A DNA stretch of 64,000 bases from Flagellimonas zhangzhouensis (GTDB taxonomy: Bacteria; Bacteroidota; Bacteroidia; Flavobacteriales; Flavobacteriaceae). Position 1 is the stretch's first letter. Each line of letters begins with the position of its first letter. The stretch spans positions 1,468,713 through 1,532,712 of the forward strand of contig NZ_FNKI01000001.1 in assembly GCF_900102925.1 (NCBI RefSeq). The letters run 5' to 3'. This document shows, piece by piece, positions 26,732 through 36,357 of this stretch. The notes beneath the pieces were generated by a model. The model worked only from the letters and a program-made list of their open reading frames with translations, searched no databases and had not been told where the DNA came from. The translations under genes were made by a program, and so were the position numbers.

Positions 26732-27976
26732 ATGAGATTTATCATCCGTTTTGTTTTTACTTTCTTTTGTTTGATTTCCGTTTCTACATGGGCACAACAA
26801 GAGCTGCCTAAAAATTATGGTTATTTAGGGTTTGATGTTTATGTAGGCATGTTGGGCAACTCCAACAGCGAATTTCCTGAGCATGGAATACAAAAAAGCT
26901 TGTTCTTTAATGTGGGACAGTTTGGATCGAAAGAACCCAAATATTGGCGGTATCACCTTAATGGCCCAAAAACAGGAATTTCACTTGGGTTTACCGATCT
27001 AGGAAACAAAGATGCGTTGGGCTATGCCTACAGTGTAATGCCCTATGCGGAGTTTTCATTGTTTCCCAAAACCTTGGATGGTTTTAGTTTGTGGGTGTCG
27101 ATGGGTGGTTCTTACATGACAAGACGGTACAATAAAGAAACCAATCCTTATAATAAAGGAGTTTCCACAAGATTAAATTGGTCCTATAATTCATTTTTAT
27201 ACTATACCCTTTTAAAGAATAGATCAACCAACTGGCGCATGGGGGTGGGATATGCTCACCATTCCAACGGGCATACTCGCAAACCAAATAGGGGCTATAA
27301 TTCAGTTCTTTGGGGAACCTCTATCAATTTTAAAAATGAAGCGATAATTCCTATCGAGAGAGATCCTAAGGAATACCCTAAAGTTTTGGAATGGTATTAT
27401 ACTGGAAGGTTTGGAGTGGGCCAGAATTCCTTTTCCGATATTTTTAATGATAAGGAAGAGGTGTTTGCCGTGGCTTTTTCTGCAGGAAAAATTATAAACA
27501 GAACATTTAAGTTTGGAGTTGGGTTGTATTATAATTTTTACCGACACTATTACAACTACATCAAGAATGAAGAAACCTTAGTTCGAACCCAAGAACCCCA
27601 ATTCACGGAAAGCCCCATAATTAGTGCTTCGGCCTTGGGGATTTCAGGTAGTGCGGAATTGTTGTTGAGCCATGTTGGGATGGAACTTAATGTAGGGCTG
27701 AACTATTACAAACCCTTTTATAAAATAGATTGGCAATTGAATGAGGGGTATACCTATTTTCCCAATGGGGAAGAAGAGATTGTACTCGGAGAACTCGATG
27801 GTTATTACAATATAAAGCGATTGGTTTCTAGCAGAATGGGTTTAAAATATTATTTGTTGGATACGGATAAAGCACCCAAACATAACTTTTTTGTGGGGGC
27901 TTTTATCAATGCGAATTTGGGACAAGCGGACTTTAGCGAGTTTACGTTTGGATATGTTCGAAGATTCAATTTGTAA
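26732..27976 (+). CDS. PagL-like acyloxyacyl hydrolase (lipid A 3-O-deacylase family)
   Basis: A 414-residue outer-membrane protein with a signal peptide (1-21, ending STWA-Q). The PagL catalytic motif is visible as HHSNG, with His177 and Ser178 (N179 following), inside beta-barrel-like sequence. PagL enzymes remove an acyl chain from lipid A in the outer membrane. The protein is much longer than classical PagL (about 170 residues); Bacteroidota members with extra barrel-like sequence are known. It stands alone between rpoD and a terminator shared with pnp. No exact TAnnTTTG promoter is seen in the 200 bp upstream. Confidence 0.8.
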   Translation: MRFIIRFVFTFFCLISVSTWAQQELPKNYGYLGFDVYVGMLGNSNSEFPEHGIQKSLFFNVGQFGSKEPKYWRYHLNGPKTGISLGFTDLGNKDALGYAYSVMPYAEFSLFPKTLDGFSLWVSMGGSYMTRRYNKETNPYNKGVSTRLNWSYNSFLYYTLLKNRSTNWRMGVGYAHHSNGHTRKPNRGYNSVLWGTSINFKNEAIIPIERDPKEYPKVLEWYYTGRFGVGQNSFSDIFNDKEEVFAVAFSAGKIINRTFKFGVGLYYNFYRHYYNYIKNEETLVRTQEPQFTESPIISASALGISGSAELLLSHVGMELNVGLNYYKPFYKIDWQLNEGYTYFPNGEEEIVLGELDGYYNIKRLVSSRMGLKYYLLDTDKAPKHNFFVGAFINANLGQADFSEFTFGYVRRFNL

Positions 27977-27988
27977 AAAGGCATAAAA

Positions 27989-28016
27989 AAAAGCCCGTTC
28001 CCAAGAACGAGCTTTT
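27989..28016. terminator. Bidirectional terminator between the PagL-like gene and pnp
   Basis: AAAAGC-C-CGTTC and GAACG-A-GCTTTT form an 11-bp stem with one mismatch around a CCAA loop. A/T runs flank both sides, so it can serve both converging genes. Confidence 0.75.
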
Positions 28017-28035
28017 ACTATAATTTCAAGAAGCT

Positions 28036-30261
28036 TTAGTCTCTTCTTGGTTTTCTATCTCGGTTTCCACCTCTTCGGTCTCCACCACCTCTACGATCGT
28101 TACCTCTATCATTTCTTGGAGGTCTTTCTACGTAACCTTCAGGTTTTGGTAACAAGGCTTTTCTTGATACCTTTTCCTTTTTGGTTCTTGGATCTATACC
28201 GAAGTATTTCACATCGAATACATCCCCCATGTTTACTACATCGGATACATTTTCTGTGCGTTCCCAAGCCAATTCAGATACGTGAAGCAATACTTCGTTA
28301 CCTGGAGATTCGGTGTATTCCACTACAGCACCAAAATCCAACATTTTGATCACTTTAACTTCGTACACACTACCAACTTCTGGCTTGAACATCAAAGAAT
28401 CAATCTTGGCCAAAACCATATCGATGCCATCTTGATCAGTACCCAAGATTTCCACGATACCTTCTTCGGTCTCTGGATCTTCGTTGATCACAATCGTAGT
28501 ATTGGATTTCTTTTGAAGGTCTTGGATAACCTCTCCACCTTTACCAATAAGGGCACCAATATATTCACCAGGAATAATTCTGGTAATGATTTTCGGAGCG
28601 TAAGACTTAACTTCCTCACGTGGAGCTTCAATGGTATCGGTTAGTTTTTCCAAAATATGTAACCTGCCATCTTTGGCCTGCATCAAAGCTTTTACCAAGA
28701 TCTCGTAAGAAAGACCTTTTACTTTGATGTCCATTTGGCAAGCAGTAATACCATCGGCAGTACCGGTTACTTTAAAGTCCATATCACCCAAGTGATCTTC
28801 ATCACCCAAGATATCGGAAAGCACCGCATATTTTCCTGTTTCAGTATCGGTGATCAATCCCATTGCAATACCAGAAACTGGTTTTTTCAACTGAACACCA
28901 GCATCCATCAATGCCATTGTACCTGAACATACGGTTGCCATAGAAGAGGAACCATTGGATTCCAAAACTTCAGAAACCACACGTACGGTATAAGGGCAAT
29001 CAGCAGGAATCATACCCTTAAGGGCACGTTGCGCCAAGTTCCCGTGACCTACCTCTCTTCGGGAAGTACCACGAATTGGACGGGCTTCACCTGTTGAGAA
29101 AGGAGGGAAGTTGTAATGCAAATAGAATGTTTCTTCACCCTCGTAAGATGGCATATCAATTTGATTGGCCTCTCTAGAGGTTCCCAAAGTAACTGTTGCC
29201 AATGCTTGTGTTTCACCACGAGTAAAGATGGCAGAACCGTGAACGGATGGTAAATAATCAATTTCGCACCAGATTGGACGAATGTCTGTGGTTTTACGAC
29301 CATCCAAACGAAGACCTTCTTCCAGTGTTAGATCGCGAACAGCAGCTTTTTCGGCTTTATAGAAATATTTGGAAACCAAATCTCCAAAATCTTCCAACTC
29401 CTCTTCCGAGAATGTTGCGATAACTTCTTCTTTAATGGCTTCAAATGCTGCACTACGCTCATGCTTGGATGAACCAGCTTTTGCTATGGCATACACTTTA
29501 TCATAAGTAAGATCGTGTACTTTTTTGGCCAAGTCTTCATCTTCTCTTTCTGGCTCGTACTCACGAACTTCTTTCTTTCCGAATGCTTCCGCTAGTTTTA
29601 CCTGAGCTTCACATTGTACTTTAATGGCTTCATGGGCAAATTTGATGGCCTCTACCATTTCCTCTTCAGAAATCTCACTCATCTCACCTTCCACCATCAT
29701 TACAGAATCGGCAGATGCGCCAATAACCATATCAATGTCAGACTCGTTCAATTGAGCTCTCGTTGGGTTAATGATCAATTCACCATTGATTCTACCAACA
29801 CGAACTTCTGAAATAGGACATTCAAAAGGGAAATCTGAAAGTTGGATGGCTGCAGAAGCGGCCAAACCTGCCATTGCATCTGGCATAACGTCATCGTCAT
29901 GAGACATTAATTGAATCATCACCTGAGTTTCTGAGTGATAATCTTTTGGGAACAAAGGTCTCAAAACCCTGTCCACCAAACGCATGGTCAAAACCTCGCC
30001 ATCGCTCGGTCTTGCTTCGCGCTTAAAGAAACCGCCAGGATAACGACCTGCTGCGGCAAATTTTTCTCTATAATCTACAGTCAGTGGTAAAAAGTCCACA
30101 TCGGCAGCTTTATAGTTGGAGACAACTGTACATAACAACATACATTTGCCAGACTGGACAACGACAGAACCATGGGCCTGTTTTGCCAATTTTCCTGTTT
30201 CGATAGAGATTTCCCTACCGTCACCAAGGTCAATGACCTCCTTAAAAGTTTTTGGAATCAT
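28036..30261 (-). CDS. pnp: Polyribonucleotide nucleotidyltransferase (PNPase)
   Basis: 3'-5' phosphorolytic exoribonuclease, 741 residues. It has two RNase PH domains (about 10-230 and 320-550) joined by a helical domain, then a KH domain (about 560-620, with IGKGGEVIQ) and an S1 RNA-binding domain (about 630-700). The C-terminal tail from about 715 is rich in Arg and Gly ([14 protein letters not shown]), probably an RNA-contact tail. It lies downstream of rpsO in the same direction, a very common arrangement, but here a terminator and a 190-nt leader separate the two. Confidence 0.96.
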   Translation of the reverse strand: MIPKTFKEVIDLGDGREISIETGKLAKQAHGSVVVQSGKCMLLCTVVSNYKAADVDFLPLTVDYREKFAAAGRYPGGFFKREARPSDGEVLTMRLVDRVLRPLFPKDYHSETQVMIQLMSHDDDVMPDAMAGLAASAAIQLSDFPFECPISEVRVGRINGELIINPTRAQLNESDIDMVIGASADSVMMVEGEMSEISEEEMVEAIKFAHEAIKVQCEAQVKLAEAFGKKEVREYEPEREDEDLAKKVHDLTYDKVYAIAKAGSSKHERSAAFEAIKEEVIATFSEEELEDFGDLVSKYFYKAEKAAVRDLTLEEGLRLDGRKTTDIRPIWCEIDYLPSVHGSAIFTRGETQALATVTLGTSREANQIDMPSYEGEETFYLHYNFPPFSTGEARPIRGTSRREVGHGNLAQRALKGMIPADCPYTVRVVSEVLESNGSSSMATVCSGTMALMDAGVQLKKPVSGIAMGLITDTETGKYAVLSDILGDEDHLGDMDFKVTGTADGITACQMDIKVKGLSYEILVKALMQAKDGRLHILEKLTDTIEAPREEVKSYAPKIITRIIPGEYIGALIGKGGEVIQDLQKKSNTTIVINEDPETEEGIVEILGTDQDGIDMVLAKIDSLMFKPEVGSVYEVKVIKMLDFGAVVEYTESPGNEVLLHVSELAWERTENVSDVVNMGDVFDVKYFGIDPRTKKEKVSRKALLPKPEGYVERPPRNDRGNDRRGGGDRRGGNRDRKPRRD

Positions 30262-30277
30262 AAAAATAATGTTACCT

Positions 30278-30328
30278 CACCCAAAGGGTGTGGTTGTTAA
30301 ACATTTGGTCTACCGCCATCCGGGCGGT
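30278..30328 (-). promoter_or_regulatory. Hairpins in the pnp leader
   Basis: Two stems precede pnp: CACCC-AAA-GGGTG at 30278-30290, 17 bp from the ATG, and ACCGCC-ATCCG-GGCGGT at 30312-30328. PNPase autoregulates through its leader in E. coli; whether these stems do so here is inference. The second resembles the CCTGCC/GGCAGG hairpins of the tRNA pseudogene only in being a GC-rich 6-bp stem. Confidence 0.35.
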
Positions 30329-30451
30329 CGGGTTGTGTTGTTGTTGTGTTGTGCCTTGGGCACTGACCAATGAAAAACTATTTGAAGCTTTTTGTGTTTG
30401 CCCAATTTCTCTCGGGACTTGTATTTCGTTGGAACACGTCCAACTAAAACA

Positions 30452-30480
30452 AAGGGGAAGCCAAAGCCTCCCCTTAATTT
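30452..30480 (-). terminator. Terminator after rpsO
   Basis: On the minus strand AAGGGGAGGC-TTT-GGCTTCCCCTT forms a 10-bp stem with one G-T pair. It directly follows rpsO. Confidence 0.75.
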
Positions 30481-30750
30481 TTATTTTCTGATACCTAGTT
30501 CCTTAATTAGAGAACGGTATTTTTCAATATCTTTTTTCTTTAGGTAATCCAAAAGACTACGTCTTTTACCTACCAATGCCACCAAGGAACGCTCAGTACC
30601 ATAATCTTTGTGGTTCCTTTTAAGGTGTTGTGTCAAGTGGTTGATACGGTGTGTAAACAAAGCAATTTGTCCTTCCGTAGAACCAGTGTTGCTCTCAGAG
30701 CCGCCGAATTTCTTGAAAATTTCAGCTTTTACTTCTTTGGTTAAATACAT
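30481..30750 (-). CDS. rpsO: 30S ribosomal protein S15
   Basis: An 89-residue ribosomal protein that binds 16S rRNA and helps assemble the 30S platform. The sequence is full length with the conserved GSTEGQIALFTHRINHLTQHLK region and the GKRRSLLDYL motif. It has its own promoter (30804-30811), a leader with a hairpin (30782-30798) and a terminator before pnp. Confidence 0.97.
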   Translation of the reverse strand: MYLTKEVKAEIFKKFGGSESNTGSTEGQIALFTHRINHLTQHLKRNHKDYGTERSLVALVGKRRSLLDYLKKKDIEKYRSLIKELGIRK

Positions 30751-30781
30751 TCCAATATTTATTTAAATGATTATTATGTAT

Positions 30782-30798
30782 TGATTGTCTATCAATCA
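30782..30798 (-). promoter_or_regulatory. Hairpin in the rpsO leader
   Basis: TGATTG and CAATCA form a perfect 6-bp stem with a 5-nt loop, about 30 nt before the rpsO ATG and just after the promoter. S15 represses its own translation by binding leader structures in several bacteria; this is a candidate for such a site. Confidence 0.4.
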
Positions 30799-30803
30799 GC
30801 GTG

Positions 30804-30811
30804 CAAAGATA
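30804..30811 (-). promoter_or_regulatory. -7 element (TATCTTTG) of the rpsO promoter
   Basis: Exact match to TAnnTTTG on the minus strand, giving a leader of about 45-50 nt. Confidence 0.65.
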
Positions 30812-30907
30812 ATTCTTTTTTTGAATTCACCATGTTTATAAATAACCTTTTAAAGGTTTAATATTCATGGTTTTCAATATAAAACGATTGGAAAAGAGTT
30901 TTGTTTT

Positions 30908-30987
30908 GTCATTCCGAACTTGTTTCGGAATCTCATCAAATTGATTTCCTATTATAATGAGAACCTGAAACCAGTTCAGGTTGACAA
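30908..30987. repeat. Inverted pair of CTGAAC-type hairpin repeats (REP/BIME-like), copy 1
   Basis: Left module GTCA + stem ATTCCGAA/TTCGGAAT + TCTC (30908-30934). The right module is inverted: GAG + stem AACCTGAA/TTCAGGTT + TGAC (30961-30987). Both share the outer GTCA and inner TCTC. The family recurs at 40870-40947 with different but still paired stems. Confidence 0.8.
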
Positions 30988-30996
30988 AAAATGTAA

Positions 30997-31020
30997 AAGC
31001 CCCGAATTCGGGGCTTTTTT
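30997..31020 (-). terminator. Terminator after accD
   Basis: AAAAGCCCCGAA and TTCGGGGCTTTT form a fully symmetric 24-bp palindrome that begins within the accD stop codon. Confidence 0.8.
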
Positions 31021-31880
31021 TATGCTCTTACGGGTTGATTCGTAATTAGATCTATGTAAAGGTTGACCTTTTTCTTCAAATCCCTACGGTGGGAAATGAA
31101 ATCCAAGAACCCATGCTCTTTTAAGAATTCTGCCGTTTGGAAACCTTCGGGAAGGTCTTTACCAACAGTATCTTTAACAATACGTGGTCCTGCAAACCCG
31201 ATCAATGCGCCTGGTTCGGCAATGTTGATATCTCCCAGCATAGCATATGAAGCTGTGGTTCCACCCGTAGTTGGGTCTGTACACAACGAAATATATGGGA
31301 TTTTGGCTTCAGCCAATTGTGCCAATTTCACTGAGGTTTTTGCCAACTGCATTAATGAAAGTGCAGCTTCCATCATCCTTGCTCCACCTGATTTGGAAAT
31401 CATCAAGAAAGGAATCTTTTTCTTTTTGGCCACATCGATGGCTCTAGAAATTTTCTCTCCAACAACACTTCCCATAGATCCACCGATAAAGGCGAAATCC
31501 ATACAGGCTACCACCAAATCTTTTCCGTTGGATTTTCCAATGGCAGTTCTCACAGCATCGTGCAATCCCGTTTTTGATTCGGCTGCTTTAAGACGTTCAG
31601 AATATTTTTTGGTATCCACAAATTTTAAGGGATCCTTTGACGACATTTTTATATCAAGTTCTTTGAACTTGTTGTCATCGAAAAGTATCTCAAAATATTC
31701 CTTACTTCCAATTCTTACGTGGTAATCATCTTCTGGGCTAACATAGAAGTTTTTGGCCAAATCCTCCGCTTCAACAATTTTACCCGTTGGGGATTTGTAC
31801 CATAACCCCTTAGGGGTGTCTTTTTTTTCTTCTGTTAGGGTCTGTATTCCTTTTTCCTTTCTTTTAAACCAAGACGACAT
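31020..31880 (-). CDS. accD: Acetyl-CoA carboxylase carboxyltransferase subunit beta, without zinc-ribbon cysteines
   Basis: 286 residues. It transfers the carboxyl group from carboxybiotin to acetyl-CoA, with AccA, in the first step of fatty acid synthesis. The crotonase-like carboxyltransferase core is well conserved ([45 protein letters not shown]). The N-terminal zinc ribbon of E. coli AccD (two CxxC pairs) is recognisable by alignment around residues 27-52, but all four Cys are replaced (KSPTG and VSPEDD). Other flavobacterial AccD proteins, as I recall them, look similar. It lies 27 bp downstream of fbaA and is probably in one operon with it. Confidence 0.94.
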   Translation of the reverse strand: MSSWFKRKEKGIQTLTEEKKDTPKGLWYKSPTGKIVEAEDLAKNFYVSPEDDYHVRIGSKEYFEILFDDNKFKELDIKMSSKDPLKFVDTKKYSERLKAAESKTGLHDAVRTAIGKSNGKDLVVACMDFAFIGGSMGSVVGEKISRAIDVAKKKKIPFLMISKSGGARMMEAALSLMQLAKTSVKLAQLAEAKIPYISLCTDPTTGGTTASYAMLGDINIAEPGALIGFAGPRIVKDTVGKDLPEGFQTAEFLKEHGFLDFISHRRDLKKKVNLYIDLITNQPVRA

Positions 31881-31907
31881 GCAATCAAAATTTAGTTATA
31901 CAGAAAA

Positions 31908-32975
31908 TTATAAAGAGTTTACGTTGTTCAAATCCTCGAAGGCTTTTTTCAAACGTGCACTAAAAGTTTTTTCTCCTTCACGAAGCCAAACACGTGGATC
32001 GTAGAATTTTTTGTTGGGTTGGTCATCCCCATCAGGGTTGCCAATTTGTGCTTGAAGGTAATCACCTTTTCCTTGGATGTAATCTCTTACTCCTTCCAAG
32101 AATGCATATTGAAGGTCGGTATCGATGTTCATTTTGATTACACCATAACCAATGGCTTCTCTGATTTCTTCCAAAGTAGATCCAGAACCACCATGGAATA
32201 CAAAATCGATATGATTTTCTTTAACTCCATATTTTTCAGAAATAAACTCTTGGGAGTTTTTCAAGATTTTTGGAGTCAATTTTACATTTCCAGGTTTGTA
32301 TACCCCGTGAACGTTACCAAATGCAGCCGCAATAGTGAATTTTGTGCTCACTTTTGATAGTTCTTCGTAAGCAAATGCTACTTCTTCGGGTTGCGTATAT
32401 AGTTTGGAATCGTCAACATCTGAATTGTCAACTCCATCTTCCTCACCACCTGTGATTCCCAATTCGATCTCCAAGGTCATATCCATTTTGCTCATACGCT
32501 CAAGATACCCTTTGCAGATTTCGATATTTTCTTCAATCGGCTCTTCTGAAAGGTCGATCATGTGAGAACTGAACAAGGATTTTCCTGTGGCTTTGTAATG
32601 CTCTTCGCTGGCATCCAAAAGGCCGTCGATCCAAGGCAATAATTTTTTTGCACAGTGGTCAGTATGAAGAATTACGGTTGCCCCGTAGGCTTCAGCCAAT
32701 TGGTGTACGTGTTTTGCTCCAGCTACAGCTCCTAAAATGGCGGCTTTTTGTCCGTCGTTGGACAATCCTTTACCAGCATTAAATTGTGCCCCACCATTTG
32801 AAAATTGGATGATAACAGGTGAATTCAATGCAGCAGCGGTTTCCATTACGGCATTTACGGTATCAGAACCGATTACGTTTACAGCTGGAAGCGCATAACC
32901 GTTGGCTTTTGCGTGCTTAAAAATTTCTTGGACTTGATCTCCGGTTGCTACACCCGGCTTTATGTTGTGGGACAT
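31908..32975 (-). CDS. fbaA: Class II fructose-bisphosphate aldolase
   Basis: Zinc-dependent aldolase, 355 residues, cleaving fructose 1,6-bisphosphate in glycolysis or forming it in gluconeogenesis. The metal and catalytic loop HTDHCAKK starts at His104, and HGGSGS near the C-terminal part binds the phosphate with downstream NIDTD. The length is that of the long class IIA type (E. coli FbaA). Its promoter is TACTTTTG at 33008-33015, and accD follows in the same direction. Confidence 0.95.
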   Translation of the reverse strand: MSHNIKPGVATGDQVQEIFKHAKANGYALPAVNVIGSDTVNAVMETAAALNSPVIIQFSNGGAQFNAGKGLSNDGQKAAILGAVAGAKHVHQLAEAYGATVILHTDHCAKKLLPWIDGLLDASEEHYKATGKSLFSSHMIDLSEEPIEENIEICKGYLERMSKMDMTLEIELGITGGEEDGVDNSDVDDSKLYTQPEEVAFAYEELSKVSTKFTIAAAFGNVHGVYKPGNVKLTPKILKNSQEFISEKYGVKENHIDFVFHGGSGSTLEEIREAIGYGVIKMNIDTDLQYAFLEGVRDYIQGKGDYLQAQIGNPDGDDQPNKKFYDPRVWLREGEKTFSARLKKAFEDLNNVNSL

Positions 32976-33007
32976 AATTAAGATGGTTTCGAGTTAAAAT
33001 TAGGAAA

Positions 33008-33015
33008 CAAAAGTA
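33008..33015 (-). promoter_or_regulatory. -7 element (TACTTTTG) of the fbaA promoter
   Basis: Exact TAnnTTTG match on the minus strand, 32 bp from the fbaA ATG. Confidence 0.6.
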
Positions 33016-33029
33016 ATAAATTATTTACT

Positions 33030-35612
33030 CTAGAAGGGATAATTGATACCTATATTAAAGGTGGAGTTTTTAAAGTTGTACCCATCGAACCAACGATCGG
33101 AACCAACTTTACCGGGATTAAAGGTCTTGAATCCCAGGTCTAACCTAAATACGAAATAGGTGAAATCGTAGCGTAGACCAAACCCGTTACCTAATGCTAT
33201 GTCAGCCAGAGAGTCTATTCCACTAAAAATGGCATCGGGATTATTTTCATTATCAAAGACATTCCAAATGTTTCCAGCATCGGCAAATAGGGCACCTTTA
33301 AGATCGCCCACCAATGGAAAACGGTATTCGAGGTTGAAGGCCAATTTAAGGTTAGCTTCATTAAAATCGTTAACATTCATGGTTTTACCTGGACCCAATT
33401 CATATGCATTCCAAGCTCTGTTGTCGTTGGAACCACCTGCAAAGTAACTGCGAACAAAAGGAATGCTGTTTGAATTGCCATAGGGGATAGCTATCCCGGC
33501 AAAACTTCTAAATGCGATTACCTGAGATTCTCCAACGCGCCAGTGGCGGATGTAATCAAACTCGGTTTTTACATACTGGGAGAAAGGCACTCCAAAGACC
33601 AAATTCTGTCCTGAATCGTTCTTGTTGTAGGGCACAACATTGGCTACAAGTGCCAACATGCCACCTGCACTTTCTACTTTTATTCGATACTGGTAAAAAT
33701 CAAGATCGTTAATATCACTTTTGCTATTCTTGGTATGGGAGAAGTTACTAGCAAATATGAGGTTGTTTTCGGTCAATCGAACTCTTCGCTCTTCAATACT
33801 ATTAACTTCATCGTATTCCTCGGATGTTACTGGGATAGATCCATTCAATACGTCATCCGCGAAGGTGTTGGCCCCGTTAGGAATATCTAAAAATTGGTCG
33901 CCGTTATCATCTACTTCAAAGTAGTCATCATATTGTGAATCACCCTTAAACTGATCAGCTATGTCATCTAGATTGGAGAAGGTGTTTCGGTAAACATTAT
34001 AAAAGTTATCGGGGTTTACGTTGCGCACGAACTCAACATTCAACAATTCAAAATTGTTTTTATGAAGGTTGGTCGGTGACCAATTATAAGAAAGTACCGA
34101 ATTTAAGGATTGTTTGTCCAAGCCTATGTTCCTTTGGAAATTGGTACCTGCCAACAATCGTGTTTGGGGCAACATATAATAAGGAATAACCTTTTCGGTC
34201 TTAAACGGAAACCAAATTCTCGGAAATGTAATATTGATATCACCTCCAATTTCGGAAGTGAAGGTTTCGTTGGACAGGGAAGCGTCGCTCAACAAACCAA
34301 TAGATCCTCTGGCGGAAACATTTAAGGTTTCCGCTCCGCCGAATACGTTTCGGGTGATCACTGAAGTACTAAAAGCAGTACCCACTTGCTGAATGTTGGA
34401 GTGGGTGATGTCAAAATTCATGTTCAGCGAATACTTCGGTTTTGCAGCCAAATAAATATTGGACACCAGTTCGGTTTGGGTCGAATCTGGAATAAAATCG
34501 ATGTTGGGATACTTAAACGTATTCAGGTTGGTAATTTGGCGGTAGGTGCGTAAACGGTCCAAATCCCGATAAATACTGTCTTTGGTGAAAAATATGGCAT
34601 CGGTAAGGGCCTTGGGTTTATACCGAAGCTTATTGCTGTAATAGATATTGTAGTTGTCGTATTCCAACACTTGCAAAGAATCGGCTGCACCATAAATGTC
34701 GTAATCGGCGTAAATGTTGATTTTTTTGATGCGCGCAACCCTGTAATTCGTGGTGGTGTCAACACCATTGGAGCTGCTCCTGAATTTTTTGATGTTCAAT
34801 TGAATGTCCAACAACTGATCATTGGCATCTAGTGTAGTATCTCTTAAAATATCATAGTTTATGGAGCTTTCCTGAAAGTTGTAAACCCCCGAATTCCGAA
34901 ATAAGGAAGTCAATCGCTCTCGCTCCAAGGTGAACTTCTCCAAATCGAACTGTTCTCCCTCCCTAACATAACTTTTTTTGGCAGACAATTTATAAATGGA
35001 ATCCAATTCTGGGGATGCAATATTTTTTTGAATTGAATCTACAATATAGGGCTTGCTAAGGTTGACCTTATAATGCAGCTCGGCTCGTTTTTCACGTTTG
35101 CCTTCCACAATTTCATAGGTGGCTGCACTGTTGAAATATCCTTTGGTGTTGTAATAGGCCTCCAATCTCTTTACAGACTTGTTGGTCTTTGCCGTGTCAA
35201 TTACTGCAGGAGGTTCTCCGATCCGTTTTAAAAATTCACTTGAACCTTTCACCAAAAAAGATTCACGAAGTCGATTTACCTGCTTTGCGGAAAGGAAATT
35301 ATTAAGTCGTTTTTCTCTTTTTTCTTTTCTGTGCAGCCAATCATTAAAAGAAGAGTCGGGATTTTCTTTGGCAAGATTGTACAAGTTCAAGCGCAGCGGA
35401 TAACCTAAAACACTGCTATTGGGTTTTTGACCTATAAGTCCTTTAATTTCGCTATCGGTCACTTTTTCCTCATCAACAAAAATGGAATTTTTGGTCAGAA
35501 GTAATTCTTCATCCTCCACCTTTTTTAAGGTATTGCACCCCGATATGCCGAACAAAAGCAACAATAACCCTATTTTTGCTCTGTTGTACAATAGACCTAA
35601 AGAACCCCTCAT
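33030..35612 (-). CDS. BamA/TamA-family outer-membrane assembly lipoprotein
   Basis: 860 residues from ATG 35612. The N-terminus has a lipoprotein signal ending LFGISG-C with Cys26. POTRA-like beta-alpha-beta segments follow (about 30-430), then a C-terminal 16-strand barrel of the Omp85/bacterial surface antigen type, ending NIGINYPF with the terminal Phe of outer-membrane barrels. It resembles the TamA-like lipoproteins of Bacteroidota, not the main BamA. An in-frame ATG at 35654 is rejected because it would overlap the divergent methyltransferase gene and lies upstream of the promoter at 35619-35626. It probably inserts a subset of outer-membrane proteins. Confidence 0.88.
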   Translation of the reverse strand: MRGSLGLLYNRAKIGLLLLLFGISGCNTLKKVEDEELLLTKNSIFVDEEKVTDSEIKGLIGQKPNSSVLGYPLRLNLYNLAKENPDSSFNDWLHRKEKREKRLNNFLSAKQVNRLRESFLVKGSSEFLKRIGEPPAVIDTAKTNKSVKRLEAYYNTKGYFNSAATYEIVEGKREKRAELHYKVNLSKPYIVDSIQKNIASPELDSIYKLSAKKSYVREGEQFDLEKFTLERERLTSLFRNSGVYNFQESSINYDILRDTTLDANDQLLDIQLNIKKFRSSSNGVDTTTNYRVARIKKINIYADYDIYGAADSLQVLEYDNYNIYYSNKLRYKPKALTDAIFFTKDSIYRDLDRLRTYRQITNLNTFKYPNIDFIPDSTQTELVSNIYLAAKPKYSLNMNFDITHSNIQQVGTAFSTSVITRNVFGGAETLNVSARGSIGLLSDASLSNETFTSEIGGDINITFPRIWFPFKTEKVIPYYMLPQTRLLAGTNFQRNIGLDKQSLNSVLSYNWSPTNLHKNNFELLNVEFVRNVNPDNFYNVYRNTFSNLDDIADQFKGDSQYDDYFEVDDNGDQFLDIPNGANTFADDVLNGSIPVTSEEYDEVNSIEERRVRLTENNLIFASNFSHTKNSKSDINDLDFYQYRIKVESAGGMLALVANVVPYNKNDSGQNLVFGVPFSQYVKTEFDYIRHWRVGESQVIAFRSFAGIAIPYGNSNSIPFVRSYFAGGSNDNRAWNAYELGPGKTMNVNDFNEANLKLAFNLEYRFPLVGDLKGALFADAGNIWNVFDNENNPDAIFSGIDSLADIALGNGFGLRYDFTYFVFRLDLGFKTFNPGKVGSDRWFDGYNFKNSTFNIGINYPF

Positions 35613-35618
35613 AGACGT

Positions 35619-35626
35619 CAAAAATA
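35619..35626 (-). promoter_or_regulatory. -7 element (TATTTTTG) of the BamA/TamA-like gene
   Basis: Exact TAnnTTTG match on the minus strand, 6 bp from ATG 35612, which supports that start and implies a nearly leaderless mRNA. Confidence 0.6.
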
Positions 35627-35636
35627 CACGATTTAG

Positions 35637-36356
35637 ATGGTTACAAAAAACCAAATTAAACTAGTTGTAAGCCTAAAGCAAAAAAAGTACCGATCTCAAC
35701 ATGGGCTATTTGTTGTTGAGGGTGAAAAAGTTGTAAAGGAGCTTTTACATGAAGGTGTTCAACCTTACCTTATTTTGGTGGACGACCCTGCAAAAGTCAA
35801 TAGATTTGAAGGTTCTGAGTTGGTCGATTCCAAGGTGCTGAAACAAATGAGCAGCCTTTCGCAACCCAATGGAGTTTTAGGCGTTTTTTATATTGAAAAA
35901 GTTTCGGATAGCTCAAAAGTTGATTGGGTAGTAGTGTTGGATGCTGTTCGTGACCCAGGGAATTTGGGAACCATTATCCGTCTTTGCGATTGGTTCGGCA
36001 TCAAACAATTGATCTGTTCGCAGGATACTGTAGATTGTTACAATCCAAAAGTGTTGCAAGCTACAATGGGTTCTATTGCTCGGGTTCAAATCAGCTATCT
36101 GGATTTAGTTGATTATTTAAAGGAAACAGAAAAACCCGTATATGGTGCTTTTATGGATGGTGAATCTGTGTATAGCGAAGAAATTCCACAAAGTGGAATA
36201 CTGGTCATGGGAAATGAGGCCAATGGTGTTTCCGATGAAGTAAATCAAATGGTCACTAAAAGAATCTCAATTCCTCAATTTGGAGAAACTACTACGGAAA
36301 GTCTAAATGTAGCCACCGCAACGGCAATTCTTTTAAATGAAATAAGAAGAAGCTAG
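35637..36356 (+). CDS. TrmH/SpoU-family RNA 2'-O-ribose methyltransferase
   Basis: A 239-residue SPOUT-class methyltransferase. An N-terminal substrate-binding L30e-like domain (VSLKQKKYRSQHGLFVVEGEKVV) precedes the knotted catalytic domain with motif 1 LDAVRDPGNLGTIIRLCDWFG, motif 2 LVMGNEANGVS and motif 3 ISIPQFGETTTESLNVATATAI region. The catalytic Arg is in the RDPGN-to-R stretch. It modifies rRNA or tRNA ribose; the target nucleotide cannot be read from sequence. It is divergent from the BamA-like gene (24-bp gap) and converges on porT (1-bp gap). Confidence 0.9.
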   Translation: MVTKNQIKLVVSLKQKKYRSQHGLFVVEGEKVVKELLHEGVQPYLILVDDPAKVNRFEGSELVDSKVLKQMSSLSQPNGVLGVFYIEKVSDSSKVDWVVVLDAVRDPGNLGTIIRLCDWFGIKQLICSQDTVDCYNPKVLQATMGSIARVQISYLDLVDYLKETEKPVYGAFMDGESVYSEEIPQSGILVMGNEANGVSDEVNQMVTKRISIPQFGETTTESLNVATATAILLNEIRRS

Positions 36357-36357
36357 T

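Noticed and set aside
31063..31725. 220-codon open frame on the plus strand antisense to accD
   Set aside because: It mirrors the conserved accD reading frame, has no recognisable domain and no promoter; a shadow of codon bias.
35613..35654. Longer start for the BamA/TamA-like gene
   Set aside because: It would overlap the divergent methyltransferase start, put extra residues before the lipoprotein signal and lie upstream of the TATTTTTG box.
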